DNA from: JAQBDA01 sp041301185 | GTDB lineage: Bacteria > Chloroflexota > Anaerolineae > Anaerolineales > UBA4823 | Assembly: GCA_041301185.1 (NCBI GenBank) | Contig: JBFYSV010000118.1 | Coordinates: forward strand, 1-6,659 | Direction: 5' to 3' | DNA length: 6,659 nucleotides | Shown: positions 6,659 to 6,659 of the stretch, in pieces | Layout: the number at the start of each line of letters is the position of its first letter | How positions within the stretch are numbered: the first letter of the stretch is position 1 | Program-made: the position numbers and the translations under genes | Notes under the pieces: model-generated | What the model was told of the DNA's origin: nothing | The model's input: only the letters and a program-made list of their open reading frames with translations | Databases searched by the model: none

Positions 6659-6659
6659 C

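Noticed and set aside
1..6659. CRISPR array, tRNA or rRNA gene, insertion sequence, prophage or defence genes
   Set aside because: Coding regions fill nearly all the window, and the five spacers (14 to 70 nt) contain no such element apart from the short repeat noted between nuoM and nuoN.

Overview
This window is the distal part of a respiratory complex I (NADH:quinone oxidoreductase, NDH-1) operon. Six complete genes lie on the + strand in the canonical order nuoI-nuoJ-nuoK-nuoL-nuoM-nuoN. All are intact, with no frameshift, internal stop or mobile element. The window opens at the ribosome binding site of nuoI and closes one base after the nuoN stop codon. The upstream genes (nuoA-D or nuoA-H, expected from conserved operon order) and anything downstream are out of view.

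Layout: nuoI (24-512) encodes the last iron-sulfur subunit of the peripheral arm, carrying clusters N6a and N6b. nuoJ (538-1041) and nuoK (1095-1397) encode small membrane subunits at the base of the membrane arm. nuoL (1442-3595), nuoM (3610-5130) and nuoN (5201-6658) encode the three large antiporter-like subunits. The spacers are 25, 53, 44, 14 and 70 nt, and no genes overlap. Each start has a recognisable Shine-Dalgarno sequence (weakest at nuoJ), so the six genes look like one transcription unit. No promoter or intrinsic terminator is visible, and no stretch over 300 bases lacks a gene.

How the genes work together: electrons pass through the two [4Fe-4S] clusters of NuoI towards quinone. 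The energy is carried along a chain of buried charged residues through NuoJ and NuoK into NuoN, NuoM and NuoL. The residues known to matter in E. coli are present: NuoK E36 and E72, NuoL E163/K252/K365/K445, NuoM E145/K225/K256/E398 and NuoN E137/K221/K251/K400. The membrane arm should therefore pump protons. Because nuoE, nuoF and nuoG are not in the window, the sequence cannot say whether the complex is a 14-subunit NADH-oxidising enzyme or an 11-subunit form using another electron donor.

Organism: a bacterium of moderate GC content. The long NuoL (717 aa), with a polar insertion between 'GSVI' and 'DPQDMRNMGG' and an extended C-terminal arm, together with the overall style of the proteins, suggests Chloroflexota, possibly Anaerolineae. 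This rests on recalled family resemblance and is only moderately secure.

Unusual points are modest: a 12-bp tandem repeat leading into a GC-rich hairpin between nuoM and nuoN, an insertion and a lengthened C-terminal arm in NuoL, a possible 8-codon reading frame overlapping the nuoL start, and a different codon habit in nuoJ. I see no sign of an undescribed system here; this is core respiratory machinery.
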